Below, piece after piece: positions 9,710 through 20,879 of a DNA stretch of 64,000 nt. The number at the start of each line of letters is the position of its first letter. Position 1 is the stretch's first letter. A program made the translations under genes and the position numbers. This DNA is from Endomychus coccineus. Taxonomy: Eukaryota > Arthropoda > Insecta > Coleoptera > Endomychidae. Where the stretch lies: the NCBI GenBank assembly GCA_958510875.1, contig OY294068.1, positions 17,712,297 through 17,776,296 on the forward strand. Direction: 5' to 3'. The notes below the pieces were generated by a model that was not told the origin of the DNA, searched no databases, and saw only the letters and a program-made list of their open reading frames with translations.

Positions 9710-12660
9710 TTTGTGACGTTTCTAATAGATCTGGACTAATTATTTCTGTTGTCTCAGCGTGTTGAAACAATCGTCAGTAAAATGCTATTCGAGTATACAT
9801 TTTTCTCTTATTCATTATTATTCAGTTAATAATGCACAGTAATGTTCAAACTAAGCAGCATTGAAACAATTATATTGGATTCGCTGTCAATTGTTGCATT
9901 TACCGCAGTTTTCCAATTTATAAATGGATTTGCAATTCCTTACGTTGACAAAATGAAACGAATTGTTGGATTCTCTGTCAATGAGTATGCGTCGATTGTT
10001 CAATAGGGATGGGTCGGTTGATGGAAGATATTAGATTATCATAACGTGTTTTCCATTGATCGGGACATTCCGCTAGGATGACGTGCCTATACTTGGCTCA
10101 GATATTAAACACTCAAATACCGTAAAATCCAATACACGCATGAAATGCTTCTTCGGCGCACGTAATTTCAGATACAGCACGTTATTTGTGATGTCTTTAA
10201 TACTCGTTCAAGAAACTTTTGAATATCGACCAGGTATCAGATGAGTTTGAACGACTTGTTAACCGGGCCCATAGTTCTCAAATCACGAATCAGAGTAGGT
10301 ACATGAAAGGAGAATATTACGGCGATACCAATCGTAGAAATAGCTTGAAGAGGAACAAATTCGAAACTTCCATTTAGTTCAGAGGTCCGTGGCTTTTCAT
10401 GCTTCATGCCACGATGTTGTGATAAGGGTTATGTACAGGTTATTTCCTATATTAAAAAAACGAAATCATATTTAGAACATTACAGTTTCATGTAAAATTA
10501 AAATATCTCAAAGCAAAGTAACAAGAACCCATAGGGCTTTCCAGATGTTTTCTGTTTCATATCAATTACAAAAGTTAGCGTAAGAAATACTAAATGAATT
10601 TTTTAAATAAATACAAATTAGTTTCACACTCGCTTCAAGGTGGGTGATATGATACCATATCTGATATGGTCAAGAGGGTTGCAATAAGTTCACAAAAGAT
10701 TTGTTGTGAAGGAAATCATAAGCCTGTCAAGATCAATAACCAATATAGGACAGTAACCTGATGGGTAGCTACATGATAAATCTTAATGTGAACCATCTGG
10801 AGATGTTTAGGTAGTGGGTGTTCCAAGCCCTTTGTTGATGTCAATATGGAAATTTTACACGTCTTTCTTTCATAAGTTATATAATTGATCAAAATGGAAC
10901 TACACGTAAATCGGGACGTAACGTAGTATCTAATCATCGAAATTGTAATTAAATATAGTCTTAATTATAGTTGGAATAATATGTACATTCAAATCAGTTA
11001 TTAATATTTATAGAAAAGTACAGATAGGTTTAGAAATGCCCACCGAAAATATTCTGAACTAGAGACCTCAAGATAGAAATCTTACAGCTTATTGGTTAAA
11101 CAATTCAGGGATCCTTTTCCGAATTGTAGATTGGTTCTTGAAAAAAGGACGCATTACAAATACCAGAGGCAATGCCTAAAACCTCCAGTTATATTTTCTA
11201 ACTTGAATTAGTCTCTTGGTGAATCACGTGGCAATTTGTCATTTTCAATTGAATTAATTTCAATAGATTATTCATAGAGTTTTTGGTAAGAAGAGGGTGT
11301 TTCCGCAATCAGAGTTTCAGTTTTATTCAAGTTCAAGTCAATAATACATTCAATCAGTTTATAGCTTTTAGATTCCCTAGGTTCATCCTGGTTGGGAAAT
11401 CATTTTAGTGATTTTAGTTTCATTTCTTTAGGTTAGCTAATTTAGATTCTCTTTTTATTTAACTTTAGGTTTCATTATTAGATTATTCTTATTAGTAATT
11501 TTCTAATATTAGCAATAAAGTTAATTATAATATTCTTTTTATTATCTTCAATTATCATTATCTTTTAATTGTTGTTTATTAAATATTTCATTGTTGTTGA
11601 TTACGAGTTTCTCTGAATAAAAATACCGTTTATCCCTCCACTTACCCTCCAGCATCTAAATCCATAAATGTCTAGTGAAATAAAAAGTGTAAGTGATGTC
11701 AAAGATATTTTTCACGTTCGTTCTGGCTAATCAATGATTGAATCAAACTCCAACGTGTCATGGTTCTCTAACTTAAATCGCCACACTGCAGATAACTAAA
11801 TATTGGTGAATAGGAATAATGTAAATTCCTTAAGTAAAGTTTTATAGAGAGTATAGAGAGTACCATGTTACATGCAACATAACCGTTATGACCTATGAAC
11901 TGGATGAAATGAAAGATGAAACAACAAATTTTTGATAATTTATTGGTTTCCCGAAAATTAAGTTGAACATCGATGAAGAGATTGAGCAATTTCACATGAG
12001 CGACACTTCCCAAAATGCCTTCTAGGCGTTCACCGTTTGTTATCTTTCTCGCTCTCGTGGATATAGGATACACATGCGGTTATATTCTAACTCCTATATA
12101 ACACTTTATGAATTCCTATCTCCATAATTAAGCAACTTTTCATTTTGAATTTTGGTCATGCCATAGGTTATGTTCGAAAAAATGGAACTGTCCATTGTTG
12201 AAAGAAAGGATCCTTCGTAATGCCGGAAAATGCTTTAATAATAAATGCTTTTATATATATATTCATAATGGGTAAAATAATCAAATTAGATAGCCGTGCT
12301 TACATCGATGAATTAACATCACTTATACAACTATTAGCAGCAACAATGAAGGAATAAACCATATTTTCTCTATCAATTAAACTTAAAGGTCAAATGTTAT
12401 GAAATGCGATCTTATTACAGGTAAGACAGTTACACAAATAATCTACTCTTTAGATCGTATTAACGTATTAAAATGTATTCCAGAACGAACTTGACTGTAA
12501 CATTGGCCATTGCTAAGTACTTCTGAAGTAATATGTAATAATGAATACTAATTGCTTTCGTAGCATTTTAAAAGCGATTACACAAGATAGAAATTCCAGT
12601 ATAGTTATATATTATATGAACAATCAAGCAAGTGACAAAGTTTTTGGTCAACAAGTCTAT
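9710..12660. other. TRPM intron, middle part
   Basis: No coding segment was recognised. The piece at about 11280-11640 (T-rich, AATAAA-bearing, followed by a pyrimidine tract) has the look of a solo LTR, but no flanking duplication or primer site could be shown. A 101-codon minus-strand frame at 11768-12073 matches nothing I know. Confidence 0.35.
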
Positions 12661-12662
12661 TA

Positions 12663-12713
12663 GTTCCAAACAGCTGTTTCGCCTTCTTATGAGCCCATCA
12701 GTGGAAGGAACCA
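12663..12713 (-). ncRNA. Decayed hammerhead ribozyme relative
   Basis: Read on the minus strand, this repeats the 9657 motif: TTCCA, CTGATGG (last core base changed), a weakened stem II, GCGAAA, CAGCTG and TTTGGAA. The cleavage-site base is T instead of C and stem II barely pairs, so activity is unlikely. It is the same motif in opposite orientation, so both come from one dispersed family. Confidence 0.65.
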
Positions 12714-13493
12714 TCTCCGGCAGAGATATACCTACCACTTTAGAAAACGTTTGGAGAACCTAGATGTTAAAACACCATCTATCGGAAAGCGAATGTTTCT
12801 CTGAGAATGTTATTCACAATGCAACGCATTGATAATTCAGATCTCGCGATTCAAAGAATTGACGGGGAAACAATGCAAATTGAAATACAAAGAGATTTAG
12901 ACAATTCGTGTTGTCGAAATGTGTTCGTATTTTATCCCTAATAAGATAAATATGTTTATATTTTTTGGTCAGGTGCGCCATTTCTGAAGTATGTGTATTT
13001 ATGGTATTCGTGGGCCATGTTAGAGGTCAGTCAGTTGATGCTGGGGTTTTTACTCAAAGCTTCCTCTCAAAATTCCCATATTTTATAACTTTACATGTTT
13101 TAACATAATGACATCTTCTCATTATGCCAGTTACATCTACGGACTGGTTGGAAGCACCCCGTGATCCATACGTGCCAGAAATGATAACCGCAAAGGTCCT
13201 CAGGCGCGCCTAATGAAATTTTTGAGCCCTATTGGTCGAGAGTTTATAAAAATTGCTGGTAGGCCCGAAATGAACAACAACTGAGGTGAATAATCTTTCA
13301 CAAAGTAAGAGGGTTTGACCAAGCTGCCGTTCAAATACTAATGCGACCAATCTGGCGAAAAATTCGTGTCAAAGGCAGGTATTGACTTAAAGCAGGGCTT
13401 AGCTAGCCTCATTTTTCTTTCGTTTGCCTTCCGAGCTTGTTATTAATAAACTTAGTAAGAGTAGTAGCATAGTAATCAACTTTTGATACAGAC

Positions 13494-13707
13494 CAGTATT
13501 CGTTCCTCCTGTGAAAATCCATGCTCCAGTCGACCGCGCAGCTTTCAGTAATCCTTTACGAAGGACTTTCTTCAATTTCGGTTGCAAATCAAAATTAGCT
13601 TTACCTCCTTGGATCGAGATGAGAAGTTTCGGAAGCTCCAGATTCCATTCCTTATTGATTAATTGAATGAGGTGTTCGGGTTTTGTGTCGTATGCAACCC
13701 GTATGTA
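13494..13707 (-). CDS. Trpm: TRPM channel exon ([13 protein letters not shown]... to ...TGGTNTG)
   Basis: The minus strand encodes [20 protein letters not shown], then [18 protein letters not shown] and [17 protein letters not shown], the most conserved part of the TRPM N-terminal homology region. The acceptor TTCCAG precedes 13707. The donor after 13494 is GTCTGT, a weaker GT site. The exon is 214 bp (71 codons plus one base) and its phase joins exactly to the exons before (20410-20572) and after (7590-7749). No stop or frameshift is present, so the gene looks live. Confidence 0.95.
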
Positions 13708-14149
13708 CTGGAACAAAACATAAACTGATTAATATACAGGGTCTTAAAAAATGTCATATATTTTGGGGGCGGGGGGTAGTATGGTCCAAAATATGCAGAA
13801 AAGTCTTAATGAAGAATGTAATTTATGAACGAACCACTAGAGGAAAAAGTTAAATGACATGTTCAAAGTGTTCTTCTTTTGTCGAAACAAAATAGTTCAA
13901 AGGAATATCGTCTAAAAGATCATTAGTAGAGGAAATAAAGCACTAGAATAGGTCCAACCTACGATCGTCTGGGCAGTAAGATCGAAATGCGGTTTTCTGT
14001 ACTCCATTCAGAAAGTTTGTGCCGCGTTTCATTTTTAGTGGAAATTCGTTATTGCATTTATGCAGCGGAAAAATGCATTTTTCCGAGTGCACTTTTTGAG
14101 GTGAGTAAAAAAAATTAATTACTCGGTGGATAATGACTAAAACTGGCTC
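13708..14149. other. TRPM intron, between exon and GC-rich repeat
   Basis: Nothing recognised except a short purine/G run near 13770. Confidence 0.4.
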
Positions 14150-14645
14150 CAATCGGTCTCTCGGGGGTTTGCGTGGTAGATGAACACGATTATGATGTCA
14201 AAAAAAATTCCCCGAGGTCACCTTGGACGATTCCCGGGGTATCCTGATGCCCTGGATTTCAATGAATTTGATTAAAAATCGTATTTTAATGTTTACCAAC
14301 TGGTATAGTGGGGTTATTAAGGTCTCTGATGATGAATGCGACATCCAGAAACTTTCAGCAAATACCTGGGGTCATCCGGGACCTGAATCTTGTACAAATT
14401 CCTAAATTTGTCTACATAATATGCAAATTCTGGCTGTCGGGGGTTTCAGAGGTCGGTGATCACGATTATGCCACTCAAAAAGTTCTCCAAATTACATGGG
14501 GTCATTTCCAGGGTCCCCGGGGACCTAGACGTCTAGATCATCAGCTGGAAATTCGTTGATATTTTTCTATAATACGCAACAAATTTCGACTCTCGGGGAT
14601 TTTCGTGGTCGATAATCAGGATTACGACACTCAAAAAGGTTATAG
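14150..14645. repeat. Degenerate tandem repeat, about 130-160 bp units
   Basis: A CTCTCGGGG/CTGTCGGGG plus GGTCGATGATCACGATTATG-like stretch recurs at about 14158, 14302, 14431 and 14588. Each is followed by CACTCAAAAAG-like sequence and then a GGGTCATCCGGGACC-like GC block. Four diverged units are visible. The GC blocks stand out against the AT-rich surroundings. Confidence 0.65.
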
Positions 14646-14654
14646 TCGTGATTG

Positions 14655-15782
14655 TGAAAAATAAAAAAGGTGGCGCCACAATCGAAAATTCCATGTGACA
14701 TTTGTGATGTACCATCTTTAACTAGAACGCATTAAAATGTCATTCAGTTCTGTTTTGACACCCATCGGAAGCAAGTAGTCTTGAAGATTTTTGTATACAT
14801 AGAAAAAAGTGAATTTCGCGTCTTGATTAAACATTATTTCTTGCATGGAAAAAACATTACGCAAATCAAAACATCGATTATGGGGAGGAGACTCTTCACC
14901 ATCGTTTGGAACCATTCACAAGTGATTCACTGATTTTCGTTGTGGTAGTATGACCACAAAAGACGCCGAACGTTCTGGTCGTCCAATTGAGGTTACAACG
15001 CCAGAAATCGTTGATAAAATCCATGGTATGATATTGAACGATCGGCGGGGAGATCCCCATGGGGCATCTCAAGCGGACGGGTACTGAACATTTTGTATAA
15101 ATTTTTGAATATGAGAAACCTATCTGCCAGATGGGTGCAGCATTTGCTCTCTGTTGACAATAAGCGCGACCGTGTGACAACTTCAAAAGAGTGTTTGGCG
15201 ATGTTCAAGCGCAAGAAGAAGGACTTTTTGTTCCGTTTCGTAACCGTGGACGAAATCCATGACAATACAGTCGAAACAGTAGACTTGTCCTGGCGAATCG
15301 AAGCCGAAAAAGGTCAAACTAGGTTTGTAGGCCAACAAAGTCATGGCGACAGTTTTTTGGGATGCACATGGTATCGTCCATATCGATTACTTTGGAAAGG
15401 GTATATTATGCAGAGCTGTTGGATCGATTCGACGCTGATTTGAAGCGAAAGCGGCCGCATTTGGCAAAGAAAAAGAGCTGTTCCACCAGGACAACGCACC
15501 GACGCACATTCCGCAGTCGCAATGGCAAAATTGCATGAATTGCGCCACGAATTGATTCGTCATCCACCACATTCTCCAGATTTGCTCCCTCGCGATTTTT
15601 ATCTATTTCCAATGGCAATGGCCAGGCGGAAAGAGATTTGGCTCCAACGAAGATGAGGTCATCGACGTAACAAATGCCTATTTTGAAGGATTGCCGGAAT
15701 CGTATTGAGAAATAAAATAAGTTTTGACCAAATAAATCATTTCTTGTTTAATTTTTCAGGGACTTTTCACCTTGCCCTCGTA
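14655..15782 (+). mobile_element. Mariner element 2 (nearly full length, dead)
   Basis: The right end reads GACTTTTCACCTTGCCCTCG followed by TA, the expected mariner terminus. The left end begins within the expected TIR (TGAAAAATAAAA then TGGCGCCACAATCG), so the first 20-30 bases are replaced. A transposase frame broken by small indels fills the interior. The left border abuts the GC-rich tandem repeat. Confidence 0.88.
14795..15710 (+). pseudogene. Mariner transposase, multiply frameshifted
   Basis: Homologous in order to the other copies: a weak N-terminal helix-turn-helix, TTKDAERSGRPIEVTTPEI (near 14950), VQHLLSVDNKRDRVTTSKE (near 15140), FVTVDEIHDN where DETW is expected (near 15240), MATVFWDAHGIVHIDY-like (near 15345) and PHSPDLLPRDFYLFP (near 15570). 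The first catalytic segment is damaged and there are several frameshifts. DD34D mariner transposases cut and paste at TA dinucleotides; this one cannot. Confidence 0.88.
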
Positions 15783-15789
15783 TATCAAA

Positions 15790-16891
15790 ATGAACTCTCG
15801 AATACCATAGAGCATAATTTTGTTTTTCTACGTCATTATTTGATTCTACTCATTGGAAATATGCATTAAGTCTTGAAACTAGAGGAAGATAACATGGGTG
15901 CGTTAACTGTTATTACGGGTGTAGATTTTAATGATTTTTTCCTTTCCCATCCACAATCTCTCTTCACCTCATACCTTTTTAACATATGCCTTGGAAACGA
16001 AGGGTAGATTCAGCTAGTAGTTTATAAAAAAGTCAATCCGATGTTAATTAACAACAATTGTCAGCCAGACAAATTTTTCGAAAAATTATACAGTATCCAC
16101 TACAAATTGAGTTAATTGCAAGCAGATGTTCTACAAAGGAAATCAAAATCGTTAGCTAATTGAAAAACTTCATTAAAACAGCAATTAACAAATGTTTACT
16201 ATGTAGTCCGGCGGGCTCAACATATTTTTCGTACATTTTCACCTCTTCAATTTTGTTGTTCGTTGAGGTGCCTTCTGTGCCATGGGAGCTTAGACATCAT
16301 AATCAAGCGAGTTTACCAAAGTCTCACATTCCCTACACCCCTATATTCCTGATGCTGCCTCGGGGAATAAACCACTGGAATGTACGTAATATTATCTGAT
16401 GCAGAATGCGATATTCGGAACACTCCAATTAATTCCTACGTTGTTGCTTTAGGGTTGAAATCATAACGGAATTTGTAAGGTGTATTAACTCCATAATGAT
16501 AAGATGAAAGGATCAAAGAGACGTTGCGGTGAATGGAAATTAAACGAAGCAGTCAAAGAACGCTTAAAAATAATATGGTTCTTCCAGCGGATTGGTGATC
16601 GTCCAAACGATATTGCCCTTTGAGCATCGTAATACTATATACCTAAAGTTTAATATTGTTACAAACGTTTCGTAGTGTAACAAGATAATCGAAAATGTTA
16701 TGGGTGACTAATCGTAGGATACAATTGATTCAATATTGGATTCAACTTGAACGATCTCACTTGCCAGGTTGTTAGTTTATTACAACGAGAAATATTCATG
16801 ACTATGATGGGGATTCTTGCACTTCGGTTATAAGATATTGTCATAACATGGGAACTAGCACGATTATTACATAATTAGCACCCTGTGTGAC
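15790..16891. other. TRPM intron, nothing recognised
   Basis: AT-rich, no convincing gene, RNA or element end. Confidence 0.4.
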
Positions 16892-18420
16892 CAGTGGCGG
16901 CAGTGACTAAAGAGCACAAAGGCACGTGCCAACCCAACCACCAAGATAAACAGAAAAAAATTTGCATGTAATTCTAATGCTCAAAACTGTTCCGGGGAAC
17001 GTTCTGAAGTGTACCTATTTCATGTATGATTTGGCTGACTAGGGTTATCTTCGCTATACGCGCCTACACAGTCGGTTTGGGGCACAAATCAACATTTCTC
17101 CAGTAAACGTCTTGCCATCATAGTGTACAGTGTGTGAATTCAATTCGAAGACGTGAAGTGATGATGAAAGTTGATTGTGTGCAAAATCTTTCAAAAAACC
17201 CAATATCATCTCCAGTAACAAATAAACTATTTTGTTTTATGTGCTTAATTAAAAAAAAAGAGGTTATACTGTCAAAAATGGGTGTAATTTTAATGGTATA
17301 AATTGGTAAAATTAGTACGATGTACTGGCAACTATTACCTCATTTTTGAGATAAAGCTTGAAGTAACTGAAAGTTGGAGGACATTTACCAGGTAAACTTG
17401 ATTCTGGTGTATTTTTACGTACAGAATAGAATATTACCTCTGCGTGAATAATTTCACGCTAGATTTGACTGGAAATCTATTAATATCGGGGTAAATTTGA
17501 TATCATTTGGATACATTTTCCCACTAATAGTGGAAATTTATTAAAATGGGTAAAGTGATCGTACAGTTTGACAGCGTATTATGAACCGGTTACATGAATG
17601 ATTGATCAACTAATAGGAAGCTGCCTTCAAGAAAATTGTTAGGGTTGGGTTGGTATGTTAAAGGCAGAGGGTTCCATTGACTCATCAAGTATCCGATAAC
17701 ACAAGCAGGCTTTGGAAAATAGTTGTCATGATGCTTAAGAATCACAAAGTATTTTTGTGGCAAATTAGTAAACATACAGCGATAGTTGACATCTTATATT
17801 TTTGAGGTTAGAATATTCAATTATACAAGAGAAATATTTTGTTATACACTTCATTACACATCATGTCTATTTACTGAATAGAAAAACTAAGCCGTTAAAT
17901 TGTAGTATCGCCAAAACGAACGGTAATTCTTGATGAAATAGTCAAACGTCAAAAACGCTGGATTGTCAAAAATCGAACTGTGAACACATTATTTGAGCAC
18001 CAGGATTCTTTCAAAGAATGTTTAGACAAAATTATTGACGAAGATGGGATGGATTCAGTAACTATTAGTGAAGCAAGTGGTTTATTCAAACATTTGAATA
18101 GACCGGAATTTCTCAACTGGTTGAAAATATTTCATTTCATCATGCCACTTGTTGAAATATTATTTAATCAGACTCAAATGCACGAGATTAACAGTGCTCA
18201 ACTGCAAAAGGCAACTAATCAATTCCAACAGCAAATTATTTGAATTAGAAATTCTACTGACAATGACAACCAAGAACGCAATAACGAAGAACCTGCTAGG
18301 AAAAGACGAAAAACGACAGCTGGAGATAACAGAGCTGTTATTGTAAAAGAAGTATGAGACTATTTTAAGCCAAATTAGTGATTTTTTCTTGTGTCCATCA
18401 GCTTTCATAATTCACGAGCA
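16892..18420 (+). mobile_element. Second hAT family, decayed copy
   Basis: The left end CAGTGGCGGCAGTGACTAAA followed by GGCACGTGCC resembles the ends of hAT elements related to, but different from, the CAGTGGCGGCTC family. Transposase-like sequence follows from about 17962. The 17050-17160 part recurs inverted at 63510-63630. No right terminus or matching 8-bp duplication was found, so the right border is approximate. Confidence 0.6.
17962..18370 (+). pseudogene. hAT transposase fragment (ZMYM1-like group)
   Basis: The frame from about 17962 reads VNTLFEHQDSFKECLDKI, then GMDSVTISEASGLFKHLNRP and FLNWLKIFHFIMPLVEILFN. After an in-frame TGA at 18241 it continues as RNSTDNDNQERNNEEPARKRRKT. 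I know this order from the middle of hAT proteins annotated as ZMYM1-like in insects, shortly before the C-terminal dimerisation domain. A second stop follows near 18355. The catalytic and dimerisation regions are absent. Confidence 0.7.
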
Positions 18421-18922
18421 CTGTGTGCAACACTTCGACGGATATTGAATTTTTTGAACATGTGTAAGGAATTCCTGTTCAAACGAGGTTGCCAGGCATG
18501 AACTGAGTTCTTTGTTGCACCCCATCTGCTATTTTTAATGTGAAAACTTGTAATTTAAAGTAAGCTCATTGAAACAATACGAAATTATTTCTAAAATTCT
18601 GTGAACTGTCTGAGACCGTCAGTATGTGTCGGGGTTATTGATGCATTTGACTTGCCAACATGAACACTCACTTGTAGAGCCATTTTGCAACGCACTTTAT
18701 CCAGTCAAACACTTCCATAAACGCTAAATTAATGGTAAAAACACTTCTAATCACACAGACCGCTTGGTTTTGGATTCACGATGATGTGTGGTTATTTATA
18801 ATTATTCACATAATTTGTGTTTTAAACGCACGCAGATATTTAATCGTGAGTATTGTGTTCTGAACAAGCTGTAAATTGAACAATAAATAGTGTTTTGTGC
18901 ATTATAACATTCAACAACAATT
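18421..18922. other. Unassigned, upstream of THAP-like exon
   Basis: No recognised feature. If the THAP exon belonged to a gene or element, its promoter would lie here. Confidence 0.35.
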
Positions 18923-19000
18923 ATGATTAAATGTGCAGCTTGTGGATGTTCAAACTCTCGAAGACAAGGAAGAATAAAAACTAAATATTACATTTCATAG
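18923..19000 (+). pseudogene. THAP zinc-finger first exon (frameshifted)
   Basis: ATG at 18923 opens MIKCAACGCSNSRRQGRIK, matching the start of THAP DNA-binding domains (C-x2-C near the N-terminus with a basic stretch). A shift of frame then gives LNITFHR, the usual end of a THAP first exon, directly before a strong donor GTAAGT at 19001. In the starting frame a TAG precedes the donor. THAP domains occur in host regulators and in P-element or hAT-type transposases. The rest of the protein was not found. Confidence 0.5.
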
Positions 19001-20409
19001 GTAAGTACCATCATCATGATGATTGCAGTTTTATTTAAGTTTGTTTGAGAATTATCATTTCGAACATGACACATGTATTGCCAGATTATGAATCATATGC
19101 GTAACAAGCATTAGGTTTGAAAGATTCAACTATAATAAATTAGATTGTTTTTATCGAAACATGTGTAATAAAACTTTAATTTTAAATGAGCAATGGTTAA
19201 AAATGCTTGCTTCAGTAGATATTTGGTTATACATTTTCAGTGTTCCTAAGAATAATTACGCTACTTTTGGAAATGTTTTTTTTTTCTCTATATTTTGACT
19301 ACACGAGTGGCGATTCGAAGAGCGTCGTGTGAGCCAGGGGTGGAATGTTGCGAGAGGGGAAAGATCTCACTAGGCAAAGAGCTCCACAACTTCGCTGTTT
19401 GATAGAAAAATGTAGTTTTAAACGGTTTAAGGTAGGACATTGCATTTTTATGCCATTACATCGAACAGCATCTCTAGTTCGTGTCATAAGTTCATGTGGA
19501 TTGCATGCTACACGAGGCCATACCTTATGGCATATAAGCCGATGCAAGAGAAGACCTCGATCGCTAACGCTCACTCCGTCTTGATTAGAAGTGGGCCACA
19601 ATTGTCCACATAGTCACGGTAGAAGGAGCGATATACCTTTCGATGTTCTTCGAACTTAGAGGTTTCCCTCTCGTGTAGTCAAAGTATAGAAAAAAATGTT
19701 TGACCCATTCACAAGAAACCTGAAGCTAAATCTGAGCCTAACATGAGAGAAAAAAATATTGAATGAAATGTTGGGTGATGAAAATAGTTCTACAACTTCG
19801 TCGTTCGATAGAAAAAAGAAGTTCGGCATGTCTCGAGTCTTGACAGTGAAGGGTGGCCAGCCTGAGCTCGTCTACCTGGAATCGCGTGCGGTGGAATAAC
19901 AGGCGAGATTTCCGAAGAGCGCCAACCTAGGAAATATCTATAGAAAAGGAAGAGATCGTCCAACTTTCTACTATGTTCTAGAGAGATCAATGAATATCTA
20001 CTTTGTAGATCATGACATGACATGGGGTGTAAAGTAGCTCTTGGCACGAAATCAATCAATTGAAACGGGAGTGTACAAGTCCATTGCCGTTAAACCTCTT
20101 GATTGGATCAATTGTGGGTCCCTTGGAACAAGATTCAGTCAAACAGGCCTGAGGCAGCCCCAATGGCGAAGATACGGGTACGCGCTGCCGATGTATTGCA
20201 ATTTAAGAGAAGCCTTTTTACTAAGATGTGAAAAACAGTTTCTTTTGCCTCTCCGCGTCAACTACAATTTATTTTCACTCTGTTGTGAGATTAAAACAAC
20301 TAAAATTGGAAAAATAGTGTTTTCTATCTTTTGACTTGTAACGCTACGAAAACGAATTAAATAGAGAAAAATGCCGTGAATCGTTTGTTTTTGTATCTCC
20401 ACTACTAAC
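19001..20409. repeat. Unknown sequence with an internal direct repeat
   Basis: A segment near 19380-19415 (AGCTCCACAACTTCGCTGTT then GATAGAAAAA) recurs diverged near 19786-19815. The stretch is more GC-rich than its neighbours and has several short open frames that resemble nothing known. It may be an unclassified repeat. Confidence 0.35.
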
Positions 20410-20572
20410 CTGGGCTTTAGAGGGATGAGGTCCGCCTTGAAATTCTACCGTCCCGTAGGCATCTGTTGGAAAAGCTGCCGTACATTTAGATGGAACCCAT
20501 ATCTCTGACTGTATTGAAGCTGAAAACTCGGAGATGAATTTGTGTTGTTCTAAAGTCCTATCACAGCAACAT
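20410..20572 (-). CDS. Trpm: TRPM channel exon (CCCDRTLEQH... to ...HPSKAQ)
   Basis: The minus strand encodes CCCDRTLEQHKFISEFSASI and then a PTDAYGTVEFQGGPHPSKAQ block, the Cys-rich link and following conserved strand of the TRPM N-terminus. The acceptor is AATTTCAG before 20572 and the donor GTTAGT after 20410. At 163 bp it takes one base to finish the Arg codon begun in the upstream exon and ends in phase 0, matching the downstream exon at 13707. No lesions. Confidence 0.92.
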
Positions 20573-20879
20573 CTGAAATTGAAAATGTTGTATCAGTTGA
20601 TGACGTCACCTTGAATGAATTTAACAATGAATAGTTTAGTTGTGGTGAGAGATAGAACCATATTGTTTTGGGTAAGTATGGACAAATTTCTAATCTTTTT
20701 CCACCCCTTCAATCAATCAAGTATTCATTAGTATAGTAGACATTAGATACTATAAAATATAATATACCCTGTGATATTCATATGCTCAAACATCGATAAC
20801 ATAGAACTTATTAGGAAAAACGTTGAAAGTTACTGTTGTTCGAACTGGATTTTTCTCATTTATCATGATTAAGCTCGTC

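Noticed and set aside
11280..11640. Solo LTR
   Set aside because: The sequence has an LTR-like style, but no TG...CA ends, target duplication or second copy could be shown. The same applies to 31590-32170.
11768..12073. 101-codon minus-strand frame in a TRPM intron
   Set aside because: No domain, no splice context and no similarity I recognise.
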